Shown: positions 17,829-26,553, counted from the stretch's first letter. The stretch: 64,000 nt of DNA from Tsukamurella sp. 8F (GCF_029167375.1 NZ_JARFTP010000015.1:1-64000); one strand, 5' to 3'. Notes: generated by a model not told the origin, from the sequence alone. A program made the numbers and translations.

Positions 17829-18923
17829 TCAGTCCGGGGCTATCGGATTGCCTTCTTCGTCCCAGTGCTCGGCGACCTTGCGGCTCGGCTGTACACGCGG
17901 CGGCTCGCCAGGCATCTTCGGATGGTCGGGCGGGAAGTTCAACTCGACGGGATGCTCGTGCCACAGGGCCAGAAGCGGCTCAAGCGAGAAGGATCGGTCG
18001 TCTATTCCCTCCCAGGGGTCGCCGTCGGCGAGCCGCTCGGGCACGGTGAACAGGTTGAGCGCGTGCGGATCCCGCACGCCGGACAGCTCGTCCCACGACA
18101 TCGGCGTCGACACCGGGGCACCCGCCACCGCGCGTAGCGACCAGGCGGCCGCGATGGTGCGATCGCGGCAGTTCTGGTTGTAGTCCACGAAGATCCGCTC
18201 GCCGCGCTCCTCCTTCCACCACGCCGTGGTGACGCCGTCGTCGCGCTTCTCGAGCTCCCGCCCGAACGCGATCGCCGCGTGCCGCACGTCCAGGAACTCC
18301 CACCGCGGCTCGATCCGCACGTAGATGTGGACGCCGCGGTTGCCGGAGGTCTTGCAGTAGCCTCGCATTCCGAGATCGGACAGCAGCTCGCGCGCGACGC
18401 CCGCGACCCGCACGACATCCGAGAATCCCGTTCCGGGTTGGGGATCCAGATCGATGCGCAGCTCATCCGGGCGGTCGACGTCGGGAATCCGGACAGGCCA
18501 GGGGTGGAAGACGATGGTGCCCATCTGCGCGCACCAGACCAGCACCGCGACCTCGGAGGGGCACAGCTCGTCGGCGGTGCGGCCGGAGGGGAACGTGATC
18601 CGCGCCGTTCGCGCGTAGTCGGGGGCACCCTTCATCACCCGCTTCTGGTAGAAGCCGTCCGCGTCCTTGTCGAAAGGCCCCTGCGCGAGCCGCATCCCCG
18701 GATGTACCCCGCCTGGCCAGCGCTCCAGCGCCGTAGGCCGGTCCCGTAGCACGCGCAACATCGGCTGCCCCAGCGACGCAACGTATTCGGCGACCATCAG
18801 CTTGGTCACCGCGGGCGTGGTATCGGTCGCGGGATAGATCACGCGGTCGGGGCTGGACACCCGGACGGCACGCTCCCCCTCGGGGCCTGGGACGACCACC
18901 TCTGCCGCCGGAGCCTTGGCCAT
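17829..18923 (-). CDS. NHEJ-type DNA primase/polymerase (LigD polymerase-domain protein)
   Basis: This 364-residue stand-alone archaeo-eukaryotic primase-type polymerase corresponds to the PolDom of LigD and to M. tuberculosis Rv3730c (PrimPol C). Motifs: VSSPDRVIYP at the N terminus, GVHPGMRLAQGPFDKDADGFYQKR for nucleotide binding, the metal-binding DLDP in ELRIDLDPQPG around residues 155-165, GNRGVHIYVRI with the conserved His, and DYNQNCRDRTIAAAWSLR near 246-263, matching the family's late Asp motif. It adds ribo- or deoxynucleotides during double-strand-break or gap repair. Its ATG overlaps the LigC stop, so the two are coupled. No Ku gene is in the window. Confidence 0.93.
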   Translation of the reverse strand: MAKAPAAEVVVPGPEGERAVRVSSPDRVIYPATDTTPAVTKLMVAEYVASLGQPMLRVLRDRPTALERWPGGVHPGMRLAQGPFDKDADGFYQKRVMKGAPDYARTARITFPSGRTADELCPSEVAVLVWCAQMGTIVFHPWPVRIPDVDRPDELRIDLDPQPGTGFSDVVRVAGVARELLSDLGMRGYCKTSGNRGVHIYVRIEPRWEFLDVRHAAIAFGRELEKRDDGVTTAWWKEERGERIFVDYNQNCRDRTIAAAWSLRAVAGAPVSTPMSWDELSGVRDPHALNLFTVPERLADGDPWEGIDDRSFSLEPLLALWHEHPVELNFPPDHPKMPGEPPRVQPSRKVAEHWDEEGNPIAPD

Positions 18924-19948
18924 CAGATCCCCTCCGTGAGCACGTCGTCGAGATCGTACGTGACGGGCACCTCGAGCTGCTCGTAGCCACAGCTAGCGGG
19001 GTCGCGCTCAGGACGCCAGCGGCGGAATTTCGCGGTATGCCGCAGCCGCATTCCCTCCATCTGGTCGTAGTCGAACTCCACCACCAGCTCCGGACGCACC
19101 GGTACCCACTCCCCGGTCTTCTCAGGTGAGCTCCAACGATTCGGTTCCCCCGCCATGGATTCCGCGGTCCGCATGGGTTCGAGCAGCTCGAAGTACTCGG
19201 CGCGCTTGGCAGCGGTGAACGCACCGATCCCGCCGATGGGTAACAGCTGTTCGTCACGGTAGAGGCCGAGCAACATGGACCCTATGGCTCGGGGCTGCGA
19301 CTTGTGCGGGCGGTACCCGAGCACGACACCCTCGGCGGTCCGAGCATGCTTGACCTTCACCATCTCTCGTTTTCCGGGCAGATAGGCGCCGTCGAGCGGC
19401 TTCGAGACGACACCGTCGAGGCCCGCACCCTCGAACCGAGAGAACCAGTCCTCCGCGAGCTGCGGATCCTCGGTGACGCGACTGATCCGGCACGTACCCG
19501 TGCCGGCGTACGCGGTCGTCAGCACCTCCCGGCGGCGGCGGAACGGCTGCACCATCAGGTCGACGTCGCCCATCGCGAGCGCGTCGAAGCCGATGAACAT
19601 GGCCGGTGTCTCCTCGGACAGCCTCCGGATCCGCGACTCTGCGGGGTGGATACGCTGTGACAGGCTCTCCCAGTCCAGCCGCTTGCGCCCCTCCCGCCGC
19701 ACGGGTACGGCGATCTCACCGTCGAGCACGCACCGCACAGGAAGCTCCTCCAGCGCCGCAGCCACGACCTCGGGGAAGTAGCGGCCGAGCTCCTTGCCGC
19801 TACGTGAGCCGATATAGACCTCGTCCCCGTCGCGGAATATCAAGGCGCGGAAGCCGTCCCACTTCGGTTCGTGCGAGTAGCCCGCTGGCACGGCCTTCGC
19901 AGGCTTGGCGAGCATCGGTTCGACGGGCGGCGAGACGGGCAGGTCCAC
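18923..19948 (-). CDS. ligC: ATP-dependent DNA ligase LigC
   Basis: This 341-residue ATP-dependent ligase resembles M. tuberculosis LigC (Rv3731). Motif I EPKWDGFR gives the AMP-accepting Lys29; motif III is in PAMFIGFDALA, motif IV in GAGLDGVVSKPLDGAYLPG, and motif V in MVKVKHART, followed by an OB-fold domain (GSMLLGLYRD..., VEFDYDQMEGMRLRHTAKFRRWRPE). It seals nicks in repair, working with the polymerase encoded immediately downstream in the same operon (stop and start share a base). Known LigC acts in base-excision and Ku-independent repair; that is family knowledge. The start is an ATG/GTG near 19948, about 65 bases from the divergent gluQ gene. Confidence 0.93.
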   Translation of the reverse strand: MDLPVSPPVEPMLAKPAKAVPAGYSHEPKWDGFRALIFRDGDEVYIGSRSGKELGRYFPEVVAAALEELPVRCVLDGEIAVPVRREGRKRLDWESLSQRIHPAESRIRRLSEETPAMFIGFDALAMGDVDLMVQPFRRRREVLTTAYAGTGTCRISRVTEDPQLAEDWFSRFEGAGLDGVVSKPLDGAYLPGKREMVKVKHARTAEGVVLGYRPHKSQPRAIGSMLLGLYRDEQLLPIGGIGAFTAAKRAEYFELLEPMRTAESMAGEPNRWSSPEKTGEWVPVRPELVVEFDYDQMEGMRLRHTAKFRRWRPERDPASCGYEQLEVPVTYDLDDVLTEGI

Positions 19949-20013
19949 GCTGCCACCATAGCGCCGATACGGCCGTTAAGTCATTGGGACGCATAGGGAC
20001 TACAGTTGCGCAC

Positions 20014-20874
20014 GTGAAGCACATCGGAGCAGGTCGGTACGCACCGAGCCCGTCGGGCGACCTGCACGTGGGCAACCTGCGTACGGCGCTGCTCGCATGG
20101 CTGTTCGCCCGGTCGACAGGGCGCCGCTTCCTGATGCGGATCGAGGACCTGGATCGTGTGGCACCCGGGGCCGAGCAGCGGCAGCTCGCAGACCTCTCCG
20201 CCATCGGGCTCGACTGGGATCCACCCGTGGTGCGGCAATCCGAGCGCACCGAGCTCTACGAGGTCGCCGCCGCCGGGCTCGACACGTACGAGTGCTTCTG
20301 CACGCGCCGCGAGATCCTGTCGGCACCGTCGGCCCCGCACGCCCCCGACGGTGCCTACCCGGGCACCTGCCGGGACCTCACCGAGGCGCAGCGTGCAGCG
20401 CGCCGCGCGATGCGGCCGGCGGCGCTGCGCCTGCGCTCGCAAGTATCCGAGTTCACCGTCCACGACGTGCTGCACGGCGAATACACCGGCACCGTCGACG
20501 ATCTCGTGCTGCGGCGCAACGACGGCACGTGGGCGTACAACCTGGCGGTGGTGGTAGACGACGGCAACCAGGGCATCGATCAAGTGGTACGCGGCGACGA
20601 CCTGCTGTCCAGCGCGCCGCGCCAGGCGTACCTCGCGACACTATTGGGCTATCCGCCGCCGGTCTACGCCCACGTCCCGATGGTGGCGGGCCCGACCGGC
20701 GCGCGCCTCGCCAAGCGCGACGGCGCGGTGACCCTCCGGCAGCGCGGGGGTCCCGGGATCGTCGTACCGGAGATCGCCGCGAGTTTGGGGTTACTCGGAA
20801 ACACCCCGTCGGAGATGCTGCCGGGGTTCGACCCCGCCGCCCTGCCCCGCGAGCCATGGACCCTGATCGCCTAG
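20014..20874 (+). CDS. gluQ: Glutamyl-Q tRNA(Asp) synthetase
   Basis: This 286-residue GlxRS-like enzyme lacks the anticodon-binding domain, as expected of GluQRS, which attaches glutamate to queuosine in tRNA-Asp. The class I HIGH-type motif is APSPSGDLHVGNLRTALL at about residues 9-26; the acidic RIEDLDRV follows. The zinc-type site is C98/C100 region (YECFCTRR) and C120 (PGTCRD). The KMSK counterpart is LAKRDG. The start is GTG (VKHIGAGRYAPSP). It converges with and overlaps by 4 bases the stop of the MMPL-TGT gene, placing two queuosine-related functions tail to tail. Confidence that it is GluQRS and not GluRS comes from its short length. Confidence 0.93.
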   Translation: MKHIGAGRYAPSPSGDLHVGNLRTALLAWLFARSTGRRFLMRIEDLDRVAPGAEQRQLADLSAIGLDWDPPVVRQSERTELYEVAAAGLDTYECFCTRREILSAPSAPHAPDGAYPGTCRDLTEAQRAARRAMRPAALRLRSQVSEFTVHDVLHGEYTGTVDDLVLRRNDGTWAYNLAVVVDDGNQGIDQVVRGDDLLSSAPRQAYLATLLGYPPPVYAHVPMVAGPTGARLAKRDGAVTLRQRGGPGIVVPEIAASLGLLGNTPSEMLPGFDPAALPREPWTLIA

Positions 20875-23800
20875 GAGCGCGCGAGCTCCTTGCGCCCGCC
20901 GTAGTAGCGACCCAGGAACTCCGTCTTGAAGTCCCAGTAGTCGCCGTCCAGGATCGACTGCCGGATCCGCGCCACCAGGCTCACGATGAACTGCTCGTTG
21001 TGGATCGTCGCGAGCGTTGCCGCGAGCGGCTCCTTCGCCTTGAACAGATAGTGGATGTACGCGCGCGTGTACTGCGACGTGTAGTTCTCCGTACCCGGAT
21101 CGAGCGTCCGGAAGTCGGTGCGGTACTTGGAGTTCGTGATGTTGTACCGGCCGTCGAGCGAGTAGATCGCTCCGTTGCGTGCGACCCGTGACGGTGACAC
21201 GCAATCGAACGTGTCGACGCCCTGCTCGATCGCCGCGAAGACGTCGTCCGGCTCCGAGATGCCCAGCAGGTGCTTGGGCTTCGACTCGTCGAGCTCCTGG
21301 TTCACCCAGCGCACGATGGTCGCGAGATTCTCCTTCTCGAGTGCGCCGCCGATGCCGTAGCCGCCGAATCCCAGGCCGCCGGCCAGGACGTCCTCGTCGT
21401 GCAGCGCACGCAGGTCACGGGCCGCCTTGCGGCGCAAGTCCTCGTACTGGGCGCCCTGCACGACGCCCCACAGCGACTGGCGGTCGCCGCGCTGCGCGGT
21501 GAGCCAGTTGTGCTCGGCGAGGCAGCGACGGGCCCACAGACGGGTCCGCTCGAGCGAATCCTCCTGGTAACCACGGGTGTTCATGAGCGTGGTGAGCTCA
21601 TCGAATGCGAAGATGATGTCGGCGCCCAACCGGTGCTGGATCTCCATCGACACCTCGGGCGTGAACCGGTGCTCGGAGTCGTCCAGGTGGCTGCGGAACG
21701 TCACGCCGTCATCGTCGACACGCGAGAGGCGCTCCTTACCCTCGGCGACGGAATCGTCGTCGGTCTCGCCGACGCCGGCCATGTCGATGACCTTCTTGAA
21801 GCCGGAACCGAGCGACATCACCTGGAAGCCACCGGAATCCGTGAACGTGGGGCCGTCCCAGTTCATGAACCGCGCGAGCCCGCCCGCCTGCTCTACGATC
21901 TCCGGGCCCGGCTGCAGGTACAGGTGGTACGCGTTGGCCAGCACCGCCTGCGCGCCCAGATCCCGAACCGCTTCAGGCAGAACGGTCTTCACCGTCGCCT
22001 TGGTCCCGACGGGAATGAAGGCGGGTGTGAGGATCTCGCCGTGGGGCGTCTCCAGCCGGCCGGCGCGCCCGAGCGGCGCACCCGGGCCGTCGAGCCTGCC
22101 CTCGATCCGGAAGCGCGTGGGATCGCCGATCCCGGTCTGCGACAGCTTCGTCCGCGCCGACGTAGACCGGTAGTCGGTGCGCAGCGCCGCGAGCTCGGCT
22201 GCGAGATGCCGATTGCTCTCACGCAGCTCGTCCAGCTCCGAATTCCGCACGGACTGCGTGGGAGCGGACTCGGCCGCAGGCCGCGGCGCAACCGGCACCT
22301 CGGTGGTCGGCTGGTCCGCATCGTCCGCCGGAACCGCGGCCGCGCGATGCCCGTTGACCGGAATCTCAGCGGTGTTCGCGGGTGGCTCGAACTCGCCGGT
22401 CGGCACGTCCGATGGCAACGACCCGACGGCGGCCGGGTGCGGAATCTCCTGCGTCCGAGGCGTGCGCAGGCCGACCTCGGCGGTAGCGGGCGCGACACCG
22501 TCGACGGCGGACGCGGCCACAGCTGCACCCGCCCCGGCGCCCACGGCCGCAGCGCCGACCCCCGCCAGAACGGCGGTCGGCGCGTCGTCACCGTCGGAGG
22601 TGGAACGGCCCAGCTTGTGCATGAGCCCTTCGCCCTCGATGTCCACGTTGGGCAGGATGCGGTCGAGCCACTTCGGCAGCCACCACGCGTACTTGCCGAG
22701 CAGCATCATGATCGACGGGATCACCACCAGGCGGACGATGAAGGCATCGAACAGTACGGCGACGGCGAGGCCGAAGCCGATCTCCTTCACGAAGCTCTGA
22801 TCGTTGAGGATGAACGATGCGAACACCGAGATCATGATGATCGCGGCTGCGGTGACGACGCGGGCGCCGTACCGGACGCCGGTCACCACGGAGCCGCGCG
22901 CATCGCCGGTGTGCACGAACTCCTCCCGCATTCGCGACACCAGGAAGACCTGGTAATCCATCGCCAAGCCGAACACGATGCCGATCAGGAAGATCGGCAG
23001 GAACGACACCAGCGGCTGCGTGTTGTCGATGAGCCCGAGCGCGCCCTTCTGGAACACCGCCACGGTCGCGCCGAACGTCGCGACGACCGACAGCAGGAAG
23101 CCCAACGCGGCCGTGAGTGGAACGAGGATCGAGCGGAACGCGATGAGCAGCAACACGAATGCCAGACCCACGACGATCGCGAGGTAGATCGGCAGGACAC
23201 TCGTGAGCTTGTCGGACACGTCCATCTCGATGGCGGCCTGTCCCGCGACGCCGTGTTCGACGGTGATGTCCTGCCCGCCGACGTTGATGACGATCCCACT
23301 GCGCAGGGACTTCACCAGGTCGTGCGTCGCCTGGTCGTTAGGCCCGGACTTGGGCGTCACCGTGATGAGAGCGGCACCGTCGCTCGGGCCCAGCTGCGTG
23401 ATCTGCGCGTTGGCGATGTCCGGCAGCTGCTCCGACCAACCGCGCACGATGTTCCCGTACGTCTTGAGCCGGAGGTCCTGCGGCACATTCGACCCGTCGA
23501 CGGCGACGATGAGTGGGCCGTTGGCGCCATCGCCGAAGCCCTGCCCGATGGTGTCGTAGGCCTTGCGCATGCTCGTCGACTTCTCCGACTGACCGGCGCC
23601 GGGCAGCGCGGTCTGCATGTCCTTCATAGGGATCGCGAGGACGCCGAGCACGATGATGCCCGCGACGAAGGTGACGAGCGGGACCTTGCGGACCAGATGG
23701 GCCCAACGCAGGCCGTTGGCCGTGCGGCCCTCACCCTGATCCGTGTCCTGCGGGTGCAGCCCCCGCACGCGCCCGGCGAACACCTTGCCGCCGAACAACC

Positions 23801-24941
23801 CGAGCAACGCCGGCAGCAGCGTGATGGCGATGAGCACCGCGATCAACACACCCCACGCCGCCGCGACACCCATCTGCCCCAGGAACGAGATGCCGATGAA
23901 CGCGAGCGCGCCGAGCGCGATCATGACGGTGAGGCCGGCGAAGATGACGGCAGACCCGGCGGTACCGATCGCGATACCCGCGGCTTCGGCGCGCTGCTCG
24001 CGCGTGGTCGCCCCGAGTCTGCGCAACTCGTGTCGATATCGGGACACTATGAACAGCGCGTAGTCGATGGTGACCGCAAGGCCGATCATGGAGGTCAGCA
24101 CCGAAGGGAACGTGCCCAACTGCGTGAAGTGGGTGGCAAGCTGCACGCCCATGAGCGACACGGGCACACCGATGATCGCGTTGATCAGCGGCAGGCCCCA
24201 CGCCACCATCGAGGCGAACGTGATGATGAGGACGATCGCGGCGACGATCATGCCGATCGCCTCGGAGCTGCCGCCCGGGTCGCCGCGCTCCTGCGCGGCC
24301 GAGCCCATGGTCTCGACCTGGATGCCCTTGTCGCGGCCTGCCTGCGCGGCCCTGTCGACCTGGTCCGGGAAGTCGGTGGGCAGGTCGGTGACCTTCTTGT
24401 CGAAGTTCACCGACAGGCGGGCGACGGTCCCGTCCGGGCTGAGCGTCGCGATCGCCCGCGCGTCCGCCTCCTGCTGCTCGGTGGTCTTGGTCGACGCGAT
24501 CGCCTGCTGCGTGCGCTGCTGGTTCATCAGCTGCGTCCGCTGCTGCTCGGTGAGCTGGGCCGGATCGATCTTCGGCTTGCTGGTCGGATTGGAGACGAGA
24601 TTCGGAGACGTCAGATCCGGAAGCTTCTTGATGGCTGCGATCGTCGCCTCGATCGCCGCCTCGTTGTCGGCGTCCGTCAGCTTCCCGTGCTCGGCCTTGA
24701 AGACGAAGTTGGCCGACGCCGCGGTGAACGGATCGCTACTGCCCTGTCCGGACAGCTTCGAGTTCATGATGTCGGTCGCCTTCTGCGAGGGCATGCCAGG
24801 CAGGGAGAAGCTGTCGACCGTGGGCTTACTGAGTGTGATCCCCGCGACCGAGATGCCGACCAGGACGAGCAACCACACGCCGATGACCTTGAGACGGTTC
24901 AGGTACGCGAACCGCCCGAGGCGGTACAGCAGCAAGGCCAT
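20871..24941 (-). CDS. MMPL transporter fused to a tRNA-guanine transglycosylase-like domain
   Basis: One uninterrupted frame of 1356 residues joins two known families. Residues 1-760 are an RND/MMPL transporter (as in mycolate/lipid exporters): about 12 transmembrane helices, two ~200-residue periplasmic loops, TIDYALFIVSRY and FGLAMDYQVFLVSR motifs. Residues 765-935 are a disordered Ala/Pro-rich linker ending in a short coiled coil (ELDELRESNRHLAAELAALR). Residues 942-1356 are a TGT TIM barrel: TDSGGFQ with Asp1035, FDELT with Asp1114, and GVDTFDC with the nucleophile-position Asp1246. The zinc motif DPxCxCxxC is replaced by T1284, N1286 and S1289, and the GLAVGE substrate loop is shortened. 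No ATG/GTG/TTG lies between GTG898 and the TGT domain, and GTG898 lacks a ribosome binding site. A genuine fusion is my reading; a sequencing indel joining two genes is the alternative. Confidence 0.85.
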   Translation of the reverse strand: MALLLYRLGRFAYLNRLKVIGVWLLVLVGISVAGITLSKPTVDSFSLPGMPSQKATDIMNSKLSGQGSSDPFTAASANFVFKAEHGKLTDADNEAAIEATIAAIKKLPDLTSPNLVSNPTSKPKIDPAQLTEQQRTQLMNQQRTQQAIASTKTTEQQEADARAIATLSPDGTVARLSVNFDKKVTDLPTDFPDQVDRAAQAGRDKGIQVETMGSAAQERGDPGGSSEAIGMIVAAIVLIITFASMVAWGLPLINAIIGVPVSLMGVQLATHFTQLGTFPSVLTSMIGLAVTIDYALFIVSRYRHELRRLGATTREQRAEAAGIAIGTAGSAVIFAGLTVMIALGALAFIGISFLGQMGVAAAWGVLIAVLIAITLLPALLGLFGGKVFAGRVRGLHPQDTDQGEGRTANGLRWAHLVRKVPLVTFVAGIIVLGVLAIPMKDMQTALPGAGQSEKSTSMRKAYDTIGQGFGDGANGPLIVAVDGSNVPQDLRLKTYGNIVRGWSEQLPDIANAQITQLGPSDGAALITVTPKSGPNDQATHDLVKSLRSGIVINVGGQDITVEHGVAGQAAIEMDVSDKLTSVLPIYLAIVVGLAFVLLLIAFRSILVPLTAALGFLLSVVATFGATVAVFQKGALGLIDNTQPLVSFLPIFLIGIVFGLAMDYQVFLVSRMREEFVHTGDARGSVVTGVRYGARVVTAAAIIMISVFASFILNDQSFVKEIGFGLAVAVLFDAFIVRLVVIPSIMMLLGKYAWWLPKWLDRILPNVDIEGEGLMHKLGRSTSDGDDAPTAVLAGVGAAAVGAGAGAAVAASAVDGVAPATAEVGLRTPRTQEIPHPAAVGSLPSDVPTGEFEPPANTAEIPVNGHRAAAVPADDADQPTTEVPVAPRPAAESAPTQSVRNSELDELRESNRHLAAELAALRTDYRSTSARTKLSQTGIGDPTRFRIEGRLDGPGAPLGRAGRLETPHGEILTPAFIPVGTKATVKTVLPEAVRDLGAQAVLANAYHLYLQPGPEIVEQAGGLARFMNWDGPTFTDSGGFQVMSLGSGFKKVIDMAGVGETDDDSVAEGKERLSRVDDDGVTFRSHLDDSEHRFTPEVSMEIQHRLGADIIFAFDELTTLMNTRGYQEDSLERTRLWARRCLAEHNWLTAQRGDRQSLWGVVQGAQYEDLRRKAARDLRALHDEDVLAGGLGFGGYGIGGALEKENLATIVRWVNQELDESKPKHLLGISEPDDVFAAIEQGVDTFDCVSPSRVARNGAIYSLDGRYNITNSKYRTDFRTLDPGTENYTSQYTRAYIHYLFKAKEPLAATLATIHNEQFIVSLVARIRQSILDGDYWDFKTEFLGRYYGGRKELARS

Positions 24942-25177
24942 TGTCGAAGCTCCATGTCGTGTCGTGCGTCCGCGGCAACGAGTCGGACTCCATGTCTACC
25001 CGTCCGACGGTAGCACGAACCGGAGATACAAGCTCCACTTCCTTGTTCCGCCGCTGCGCTTCGTGATACGAACGCGGCCGTCTACGCAGGTCCTACCAGG
25101 GGCGATCGTCGCCCACCGACGCGCCGCCCTCGATTCGTGACTTCGGTCACGAGCGCCCGCCCGTTACCGTGGGAGTC

Positions 25178-25612
25178 ATGCGTGCCCCTCGAACGACCGC
25201 CGCCCGTCGCCCGCGATCCGTCACCCTCGTCACCGTCGGGATCGCCGCGGCCGGGCTCGGTGCGGCGCTCACCGCGTGTGGATCCGGATCGCAGACCTCT
25301 TCTCCCGCGACGTCCGCCCCACAGGCGACGTCCACGGCATCCGCCGCACCGTCGGCGGCACCCGGCAAGCCCGCCCGACTGTGCGGGACCGCGCGCGGCC
25401 CCGAGGGCCCACTCGACGTCAATGTCCTGCAGGGTTCCAAGCCCGTCGAGTGCACCGAGGTGATGCCCATCGCCACCGCATTCGGCCCGAAGATCGCGTC
25501 GGCCAAGCCGGCGACGATCGACGGCTGGAAGTGCGGCATGGGCAAGGTGCCCGGCATGCTCGGCACGTGCACCAAGGACGGTAGGGAATTCGGGCTCTTC
25601 ATAAAACAGTAG
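25178..25612 (+). CDS. Small lipoprotein of unknown function
   Basis: This 144-residue protein has an Arg-rich N terminus (MRAPRTTAARRPR) and a lipoprotein signal with lipobox ALTAC (Cys34). A Ser/Ala/Pro linker (residues 35-65) precedes a compact domain of about 80 residues with four cysteines (LCGTARGPEG, VECTEVMPIATAFG, WKCGMGKVPGMLGTCTKDG), probably two disulfides. It resembles small conserved actinobacterial envelope lipoproteins but I cannot name the family. The Arg pairs before the hydrophobic core are not a canonical twin-Arg motif. It lies alone between the MMPL-TGT promoter region and the DUF2306 gene. Confidence 0.7.
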   Translation: MRAPRTTAARRPRSVTLVTVGIAAAGLGAALTACGSGSQTSSPATSAPQATSTASAAPSAAPGKPARLCGTARGPEGPLDVNVLQGSKPVECTEVMPIATAFGPKIASAKPATIDGWKCGMGKVPGMLGTCTKDGREFGLFIKQ

Positions 25613-25726
25613 CGGGCGACGAGCGAGCGACCCATACGTCCCCGATGCCCCTACCGCTCGAGTAGGGGCTCCCTTCACCCGCGCGGGTGATCCTGCGTCG
25701 CGCCGGGCGCTCGTAGCTTTACGGGC

Positions 25727-26437
25727 ATGGCCCACAACCGATTCCGCAGCTCCCCCGCGCTCGGCCTGCTCACCGCCGCGCTGGTGGTCATCGGCTTCCT
25801 CGCATACTCCTGGCCGCCGTACCTGTCCGGCGGCACACGGATCCCTGAGGACGCGCTACCCACCTGGTACCACCCGCTGCTGGTGGCACACATCGCCGCC
25901 GGGTCAGTCGCCATGGTCGCGGGCCTCATCCAGCTGGGCCGCAGGTGGCTCGCGCGGTGGCATCGGATCGCGGGCCGGGCGTATGCGATATGCATGATCA
26001 CGGTTCCGGTCATGGCGATCATGCTCGCGGCCGTCACACCGTTCGGCCCCGCGACGGCCGCGAGTCACGTGACGTTCGCGCTGACCACCGCCGGTTGCAC
26101 CATCGCAGGCGTGGTGGCGATCCGGCGCGGCAACGTAGCCGGGCACCGCCGCTGGATGCTGCGCAGCGCGGCGCTGTGCTACTCGATCATGCTGAACCGG
26201 ATCATCGGCCCGATCGTCGCGATCGTGCTCGCAGGCTCACCGGATGAGGCGTCGATCCCGCCTATCACCAGCTGGCTGAGCTGGATCCTGCCGCTGCTGG
26301 CCGTGGAACTCTGGCTGGAACTGCGCCCGACGGTGCGCCCCGCGCGCCGCCACTCCGACCACGCGGCCCGGGAGAACGAGAAGACCCCCTCCCGAGTTCG
26401 GGAGGGGGTCTTCCTCAGCGGTGGCGGAGGGATTTGA
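25727..26437 (+). CDS. DUF2306 integral membrane protein
   Basis: This 236-residue protein has six to seven hydrophobic segments and the DUF2306 signature: YHPLLVAHIAAGSVAMVAGLIQLGRRW, WHRIAGRAYAICM, and a later GHRRWMLRSAALCYSIMLNRII. The His residues in HPLLVAHI and HRIAGR and HRRWM are candidate haem or metal ligands, but function is not established. The coding frame does not stop before the strong hairpin at 26381-26412; translation continues through it (EKTPSRVREGVFLSGGGG) and ends inside the 3' part of the convergent tRNA-Ser gene. The natural end may therefore be altered or the last 20 residues may be dispensable. Confidence 0.8.
   Translation: MAHNRFRSSPALGLLTAALVVIGFLAYSWPPYLSGGTRIPEDALPTWYHPLLVAHIAAGSVAMVAGLIQLGRRWLARWHRIAGRAYAICMITVPVMAIMLAAVTPFGPATAASHVTFALTTAGCTIAGVVAIRRGNVAGHRRWMLRSAALCYSIMLNRIIGPIVAIVLAGSPDEASIPPITSWLSWILPLLAVELWLELRPTVRPARRHSDHAARENEKTPSRVREGVFLSGGGGI
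26381..26412. terminator. Strong bidirectional hairpin terminator
   Basis: AAGACCCCCTCCCG pairs perfectly with its complement CGGGAGGGGGTCTT (14-bp stem, 4-nt loop). The flanking A and T ends make it an intrinsic terminator in both directions, for the tRNA-Ser gene (leftward) and the DUF2306 gene (rightward). It lies inside the DUF2306 reading frame. Confidence 0.88.
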
Positions 26438-26506
26438 ACCCTCGGTACGGGGTTACCGCACACAACATTTCGAGTGTTGCACCTTCGGCCGCTCGGACAC
26501 GCCACC
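26419..26506 (-). tRNA. tRNA-Ser(CGA)
   Basis: A class II tRNA of 88 nt on the minus strand. Acceptor GGTGGCG pairs with CGCCACC (complement of 26420-26426); the anticodon loop ACTCGAAAT contains CGA, reading UCG. A long variable arm and T loop GTTCAAATC are present. CCA is not encoded. Confidence 0.95.
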
Positions 26507-26553
26507 GCCGAGAGACTCTACCGGACACGGCTGCGGATCGGAGAATCGGCAGG

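Noticed and set aside
20871-22250. A separate TGT gene starting at GTG898 or at another codon in the linker
   Set aside because: No ribosome binding site precedes GTG898 and no other start codon exists before the domain. It is kept as the alternative reading, not the first choice.
21270-25013. A 1247-codon open frame on the plus strand opposite the MMPL-TGT gene
   Set aside because: It is antisense to a gene with strong family motifs and has the Arg/His-rich composition expected of a shadow frame in high-GC DNA.
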